Assembly: GCA_030688705.1 (NCBI GenBank)
Contig: JAUYJH010000092.1
Location: forward strand, 1 to 8,075
Source: Deltaproteobacteria bacterium
Lineage (GTDB): Bacteria; UBA10199; SPLOWO2-01-44-7
Length of the DNA stretch: 8,075 bases
Direction: 5' to 3'
The translations under genes and the position numbers were made by a program. Positions 4,394 to 8,075 of the stretch are shown here, in pieces. The notes under the pieces were generated by a model, which ran no database searches, had not been told where the DNA came from, and saw only the letters and a program-made list of their open reading frames with translations. The number at the start of each line of letters is the position of its first letter. Positions within the stretch are counted from its first letter, which is position 1.

Positions 4394-6235
4394 CATCAGA
4401 CTCCGCACTTTCTCAACAATACTCTTGGCACTAACCCCGCAAAGGTCGATCAACTCTTGCGGTTTGCCGGAGCGCGGGATTTGGTTGACGGCGAGTTTTG
4501 AAACTTTTATTCCAAATTCCGAAACCGCTCCCAAAACGGCGTCGCCCAAGCCCCCTTCCGGGTAATGATCTTCTATGGTGATCAAGTGGCCGGTCTCTTT
4601 TCCCGCTTTTACCAGCGTCTCCTGATCGACCGGCTTGACGGAATACAAATCAATAACCCGCACGGCAATCCCCTCTTTGGCCAGAATGTCATGGGCTTTA
4701 AGAGCCTCAAACAGGGTAATGCCGGCCGCCACGAGTGTCACCTGATCTTTCCCGGAACTTTTCAGCACTTTGGAGCCGCCGATCGGAAAATTTTCTTCAT
4801 TCCGATAAATAACCGGAGTCGCGGGACGGGCGGTCCGAATGAAAACCATTCCCGGATATTGGGCCGCTTCAAACACCAGTTTTTCACAACAGACCGCATC
4901 GGAAGGATATAAAACCGCCATGTGGGGAATAGCCCGCATCATGGCCAAATCTTCCAGCGCCATTTGCGAGGGGCCATCTTCGCCGATGGAGACCCCCGCG
5001 TGCGAGCCGCACAATTTTATCGGCTTTTGCGAAATGGCCGCCATCCGAATTTGGTCATAAGCCCTCGCAAAAAACGCGCCAAAGGTGGAAACAAAAGGAA
5101 TTTTACCCCGCGTGGCCAAACCCAAAGCCACGCCGACCATGTTTTGCTCGGCAATGAAACACTCAAAAAAACGATTGGGATAGGCCTTCATGAATTTTTC
5201 GGAATAGGTTGAATTTTTGGTGTCGCCATCCAATGCCACCACCCTGGAATCAGCGGCCCCCAATTTGACCAGCGCTTCGCCGTAAGCGGCGCGCGTGGCG
5301 ACCGGATCGCCGATTTTATAATGCGGGGGCTCTGGTTCTTTGGGAGAAGAGGAAGCAACGGCAGAGGCCGCGGGTTTGCGGATTGCCGGCGGAGAATAGG
5401 GCTCCACCCCCCCCAGCTCTGCAATCGCCTTTTCCAGATCGGCTTGGGATAAGGCTTTGCCATGCCACCCCTCTTTTCCTTCACAAAACGAAACCCCTTT
5501 TCCCTTGACTGTTTTGGCGATGATCGCCACCGGTTTTTCTTTTTCAGCGCAGGCGGCATCCAAAGCCTGAAGGACCTCTTTCATGTGATGTCCATCAATC
5601 TCAATGGTGCGCCAGCCAGAGGCCTCAAATTTCTTTGAATAATTTTCAAGGTGATAATTGTACATGGTCCCTTGGCTTTGGCCCAACGCGTTCACATCGA
5701 TCAGAGCGATGAGATTATTCGCTTTGTAATGCCCCGCAAGAGAGGCCGCTTCCCAAACCGCCCCTTCCGCACATTCGCCATCGCCCAAAAGGACGAAAAC
5801 TTTTGCATCGTTTTTATCAAGATTTTTGAAATTGAGCGCCTGGCCTAAGCCCACAGACAACCCCTGCCCTAACGAACCGGTCGCCACATCGACCCACGGC
5901 ATGCGCGGCGTCGGGTGGCCCTCTAAAGGACTGTCGATTTTGCGCAAATTCACCAGTTCTTCACGGCTGATGAAACCGGCTTCGGCCCACGCGGCCCAGA
6001 GGATCGGCGCCGCATGTCCTTTGGATAAAACAAAGCGGTCGGCATTGGGGTCTTTAGGATTTTTGGGGTCAAAACGCATGGCATGAAAAAAAATACCGGC
6101 AACCAAATCGGCCGCGGAGAGGCATGTTGTCGGGTGGCCGGAACCGGCGGCGGTGGTGGCCTTCAAACTGTCGACCCGCAACTGTTTGGCAATCGATTCA
6201 AGACGGGCAATAGTTTGAGAATCCAAAGGAGCCAT
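4376..6235 (-). CDS. tkt: Transketolase, single-chain animal-type
   Basis: This thiamine-diphosphate enzyme moves two-carbon ketol units between sugar phosphates in the non-oxidative pentose phosphate pathway; it is cytosolic and normally a dimer. From the ATG at 6235 it has 619 residues, nearly the length of the human enzyme. The N-terminal coenzyme domain shows ATTAAGSGHPT, SKGHAAP (His74) and GDGE (151-154) with Asn182. A Pro/Ala/Ser-rich linker (about 278-305) leads to the pyrimidine domain with IAEQNM (Glu363) and STFGAFFARAYDQIRMAAIS, then the C-terminal domain. These blocks resemble animal-type transketolase more than the E. coli type. A TTG at 6277 would add 14 residues; neither start has a Shine-Dalgarno sequence, and ATG fits family length better. 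The gene lies 60 bp downstream of murI, in one likely operon. The last codons (MCHSER) and the stop come from the repeat at 4296-4393. Confidence 0.9.
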   Translation of the reverse strand: MAPLDSQTIARLESIAKQLRVDSLKATTAAGSGHPTTCLSAADLVAGIFFHAMRFDPKNPKDPNADRFVLSKGHAAPILWAAWAEAGFISREELVNLRKIDSPLEGHPTPRMPWVDVATGSLGQGLSVGLGQALNFKNLDKNDAKVFVLLGDGECAEGAVWEAASLAGHYKANNLIALIDVNALGQSQGTMYNYHLENYSKKFEASGWRTIEIDGHHMKEVLQALDAACAEKEKPVAIIAKTVKGKGVSFCEGKEGWHGKALSQADLEKAIAELGGVEPYSPPAIRKPAASAVASSSPKEPEPPHYKIGDPVATRAAYGEALVKLGAADSRVVALDGDTKNSTYSEKFMKAYPNRFFECFIAEQNMVGVALGLATRGKIPFVSTFGAFFARAYDQIRMAAISQKPIKLCGSHAGVSIGEDGPSQMALEDLAMMRAIPHMAVLYPSDAVCCEKLVFEAAQYPGMVFIRTARPATPVIYRNEENFPIGGSKVLKSSGKDQVTLVAAGITLFEALKAHDILAKEGIAVRVIDLYSVKPVDQETLVKAGKETGHLITIEDHYPEGGLGDAVLGAVSEFGIKVSKLAVNQIPRSGKPQELIDLCGVSAKSIVEKVRSLMCHSER

Positions 6236-6295
6236 ATTTTGAGCGGTTTGGCTATCAGATGGTCCGAGAGTTGACAATGCGAAAAAATGTCAGAC

Positions 6296-7111
6296 TTAGA
6301 GCACCGCTTTTTTTATCGGGGGAAGAGTAGTTTCTAAAAACCGTTTGGCGATGGATTCGAAACGGCTGGAAAAATCGGTGATATAAATCTCAAGTGGCGA
6401 GAAAGAGCCAGACACTTTTGCCTGCCTGCCGGCAGGCAGGGATGCCCCTTCCCCAAAAAGAGTCAGGCACTTTCTCGCAATCGCTTCAGCAGAATCGATC
6501 AGCGAAACTTGCGGACCCAACAACTCGCCGATCACTTTTTTCAGCAAGGGATAGTGGGTACAGCCTAAAATTAAGGTATCGATATTGCTCTCTCCAAACG
6601 AAGTCAAATATTTTTGCGCCACCGCGCGCGTTATCTCGTTATCCAACCAATCTTCTTCCACGAGCGGCACAAAAAGAGGACAGGCTTGAGAAGAGACGGT
6701 CGCTAAAGAATCCCTCTTTTTCAATTCTTTCGCATAAATTTCACTCCGGACGGTGGCCTCCGTTCCGATCAGGCCGATATGGCGATTTTTGCTCACGCGC
6801 AGAGCCTCTTCGACCCCCGGTTCTATGACTCCAATGATCGGAAAGTGAAACCGGTGTTGAAGATAAGGAAGCGCATGCGCACTCGCCGTATTGCAGGCGA
6901 TCACAATCGCTTTCACATTTTTTGAGGCCAAAAAAGCGCAACATTCTTCGGAATATTTTAAGATCGTTTCGGCCGATTTGTTGCCATAAGGGACCCTGGC
7001 CGTATCGCCAAGATAAACCAAAGATTCGTTTGGCAAAAGACGACGAGTGGCCGCTAGAACGGTTAATCCGCCGACGCCGGAATCGAAGATGCCGATTGGT
7101 TTTGATGACAT
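6296..7111 (-). CDS. murI: Glutamate racemase
   Basis: This cytosolic, cofactor-independent racemase (271 residues) converts L-glutamate to D-glutamate for peptidoglycan. Visible motifs are GIFDSGVGGLTVL (Asp10, Ser11), YLGDTARVPYGNKS, the first catalytic cysteine in IACNTASAHA (Cys73) and the second in LGCTHYPLL (Cys184); both are intact. The start is supported by AGGAGGGG ending 3 nt before the ATG. It is the first gene of the minus-strand run murI-tkt-ctpA-tdh and is divergent from tolQ. Unusually, residues 212-239, in the normally variable stretch between the SAEAIAR helix and the final YITD strand, are encoded by nested repeats, including a 20-bp palindrome read as SLPAGRQA. The frame is preserved and the motifs on both sides are complete, so the enzyme is probably active. 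Confidence 0.93.
   Translation of the reverse strand: MSSKPIGIFDSGVGGLTVLAATRRLLPNESLVYLGDTARVPYGNKSAETILKYSEECCAFLASKNVKAIVIACNTASAHALPYLQHRFHFPIIGVIEPGVEEALRVSKNRHIGLIGTEATVRSEIYAKELKKRDSLATVSSQACPLFVPLVEEDWLDNEITRAVAQKYLTSFGESNIDTLILGCTHYPLLKKVIGELLGPQVSLIDSAEAIARKCLTLFGEGASLPAGRQAKVSGSFSPLEIYITDFSSRFESIAKRFLETTLPPIKKAVL
6397..6478. repeat. In-frame nested palindromic repeat inside murI
   Basis: The 82-bp unit is bounded by a perfect 9-bp inverted repeat, GCGAGAAAG (6397-6405) and CTTTCTCGC (6470-6478). Just inside lie two direct copies of a 17-bp motif on the minus strand, AAAGTGCCTGACTCTTT and AAAGTGTCTGGCTCTTT (two differences). These flank the 20-bp GC palindrome. The unit encodes residues 212-239 of MurI without breaking the frame. 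Confidence 0.7.
6421..6440. repeat. 20-bp GC palindrome, copy 2 (inside murI)
   Basis: This is identical to the palindrome at 4354-4373. On the coding strand it is read in the frame that gives SLPAGRQA, which has no stop codon. I recall short LPAGRQA-like peptides scattered in proteins of some uncultivated bacteria, consistent with a mobile palindrome that tolerates insertion in genes. Confidence 0.9.
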
Positions 7112-7146
7112 TGGCCCCTCCTATCAAACTTGATCCCAAGTGGCAA

Positions 7147-7174
7147 TTGACATTCTCCTTTATATCAATAAGAT
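7147..7174 (+). promoter_or_regulatory. Sigma-70 promoter of tolQ-tolR
   Basis: A perfect -35 box TTGACA (7147-7152) is followed after 16 bp by TAAGAT (7169-7174), 4 of 6 with the -10 consensus. The predicted start is near 7181, leaving a leader of about 20 nt that contains GGAG (7191-7194), 6 nt before the tolQ ATG. It overlaps the proposed murI promoter, so polymerase at one would exclude the other. Confidence 0.5.
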
Positions 7175-7186
7175 GGCTCCTCTTAA
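7159..7186 (-). promoter_or_regulatory. Possible sigma-70 promoter of murI
   Basis: On the minus strand TTAAGA (7186-7181) is followed after 16 bp by TATAAA (7164-7159), matching the sigma-70 boxes at 4 and 5 of 6 positions. Transcription would start near 7152, about 40 nt before the murI ATG. It overlaps the divergent tolQ promoter. Confidence 0.35.
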
Positions 7187-7200
7187 AAAAGGAGACCCGT

Positions 7201-7905
7201 ATGCTATCGCTTTTACTGCAAGCCATGAACCAGCCGGGCCCGGCTGAACAGACCACCACCGAAAATCAGCATCTCATTTATCTCATCTTTCATGCCGACC
7301 CGCTGGTACAGCTGACCATCTTTATTTTGCTTGTTTTTTCGGTCGTCAGCTGGGCCATCATCATCGCCAAGCACCGTCAGATCAAGCGGGACGAAGAAAG
7401 GACCGAGTCATTTTATCAGGTCTTTTGGGATGCCAAAAAACTGGACGAAGTCGCCACCCGCAAAGGGGTGCGCAAAGGGCCTGCCTTTGAGATTTTTCAG
7501 GTGGCCCAGCGCTCTCTGGAAGAACACAAAACCAGAAAAGAGCCGGTGGAGAGGGATATTCGCAGGGCCTTTGAAGAAGAAATCGAACAGGTAGAATATG
7601 GGGTTCCGTTTTTGGCCACCACCGCCTCGGCCGCCCCGTTTATCGGTCTTTTCGGAACCGTCTGGGGCATTTTGAACGCCTTTTTTAAAATCGGACAGAG
7701 CGGAGCCTCTTCTTTGGCGGTCGTCGGGCCTCACATTGCCGAGGCCCTGATTGCAACCGCCATCGGTTTGGCGGCCGCCATTCCCGCCGTTATTTTCTAC
7801 AATGTTTTTGTCAACAAGATCCGCCGCTTCACCAAAGTCTTGGGCGATTTTACCGACGATCTGATCGACCGGGTGGAACAGGAAAATCTGGGGTCTCGTT
7901 CATGA
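7201..7905 (+). CDS. tolQ: Tol-Pal system proton channel subunit TolQ (ExbB/TolQ family)
   Basis: This inner-membrane protein (234 residues) forms the proton-driven motor with TolR that energises Tol-Pal, which pulls the outer membrane inward during division. Three membrane segments are visible: about 37-56, 136-158 and 172-203, with a cytoplasmic charged region (57-133) between the first two, as in the family. The conserved block FLATTASAAPFIGLFGTVWG (137-156) and the LIATAIGLAAAIPAV segment identify it; VWGILNAF and SLAVVGPHIAEALIATA fit TolQ better than ExbB. Length is close to E. coli TolQ (230). The frame is open well upstream of 7201, but that part lies antisense to murI and has no family similarity; the ATG at 7201 follows GGAG with 6-nt spacing and a good promoter. 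Its end overlaps tolR by ATGA. Confidence 0.9.
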   Translation: MLSLLLQAMNQPGPAEQTTTENQHLIYLIFHADPLVQLTIFILLVFSVVSWAIIIAKHRQIKRDEERTESFYQVFWDAKKLDEVATRKGVRKGPAFEIFQVAQRSLEEHKTRKEPVERDIRRAFEEEIEQVEYGVPFLATTASAAPFIGLFGTVWGILNAFFKIGQSGASSLAVVGPHIAEALIATAIGLAAAIPAVIFYNVFVNKIRRFTKVLGDFTDDLIDRVEQENLGSRS

Positions 7906-8075
7906 AAGTTACCCCGCCGAATGGAACCCATCACCATTCTCTCGCTGAAATCAATGTTGTCCCGTTTATTGATGTGGTGTTGGTGTTGTTGATTATCTTC
8001 ATGATCACCGCTCCCTTGTTGCAACAGGGTCTGCCGGTGCAATTGCCCAAGGCCGCCGCTCAAGAGATCAAGAGA
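7902..8075 (+). CDS. tolR: Tol-Pal system protein TolR (ExbD/TolR family), 5' part only
   Basis: Only the first 58 residues are in the window; the gene continues past the right edge. A short cytoplasmic N-terminus with three adjacent histidines is followed by EINVVPFIDVVLVLLIIF, the family's single membrane helix. It carries the functional Asp (Asp24, matching Asp23 of E. coli TolR), and TAPLLQQG follows. The rest of the protein would be periplasmic. The start overlaps the tolQ stop codon as ATGA, indicating coupled translation of motor subunits. ExbD is the alternative family member, but the sequence and the TolQ partner favour TolR. Confidence 0.88.
   Translation, partial: MKVTPPNGTHHHSLAEINVVPFIDVVLVLLIIFMITAPLLQQGLPVQLPKAAAQEIKR

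Noticed and set aside
6236..6277. TTG start giving a 633-residue transketolase
   Set aside because: There is no Shine-Dalgarno sequence, TTG is a rare start, and the extra 14 residues exceed the usual family N-terminus. Not excluded outright.
6922..7200. N-terminal extension of TolQ in the same open frame
   Set aside because: It is antisense to murI and its promoter region, highly basic, and unlike any TolQ N-terminus. The ATG at 7201 has a good ribosome site and gives the normal family length.

Overview
The window looks like chromosomal DNA from a Gram-negative (two-membrane) bacterium of roughly even base composition. The start of a tolQ-tolR pair and an outer-membrane-type lipoprotein support this. 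The charged tail of the C-terminal processing protease and a good sigma-54 promoter remind me of Deltaproteobacteria-like lineages, or uncultivated groundwater relatives of them. That placement is recall-based and weak. No rRNA, tRNA, CRISPR array, transposase gene or phage gene was seen.

Layout. On the minus strand, reading right to left, are murI (glutamate racemase, 7111-6296), tkt (one-piece animal-type transketolase, 6235-4376), a ctpA-like S41 protease (4283-2976) and tdh (L-threonine 3-dehydrogenase, 2979-1945, overlapping ctpA by ATGA). A 457-bp intergenic region (1488-1944) full of palindromic repeats follows. Beyond it, also on the minus strand, is a large lipoprotein with an HExxH zinc-protease site resembling peptidase family M30 (1487 to beyond base 1). 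On the plus strand, divergent from murI across an 89-bp gap, are tolQ (7201-7905) and the start of tolR (7902 to beyond 8075).

Function. murI (D-glutamate for peptidoglycan), the periplasmic protease, TolQR and the lipoprotein all serve the cell envelope. tkt and tdh are central carbon and amino-acid enzymes that appear to be co-transcribed with envelope genes. The lipoprotein seems to be separately controlled from a sigma-54 (-24/-12) promoter.

The most unusual content is the repeat landscape. (i) Five GTC-N4 heptamers in tandem encode the hydrophobic core of both signal peptides in the window (lipoprotein and CtpA), at nearly the same residues. (ii) Palindromic TGTCATyCTGA...TCAGrATGACA elements lie next to genes; one supplies the last six codons and is entered by the stop of tkt, and also holds an extra in-frame start for ctpA. 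(iii) A 20-bp GC-rich palindrome occurs both inside that element and in-frame inside murI. (iv) A 154-bp symmetric composite palindrome and a GTCATTGCGAGG element fill the gap between tdh and the lipoprotein gene.
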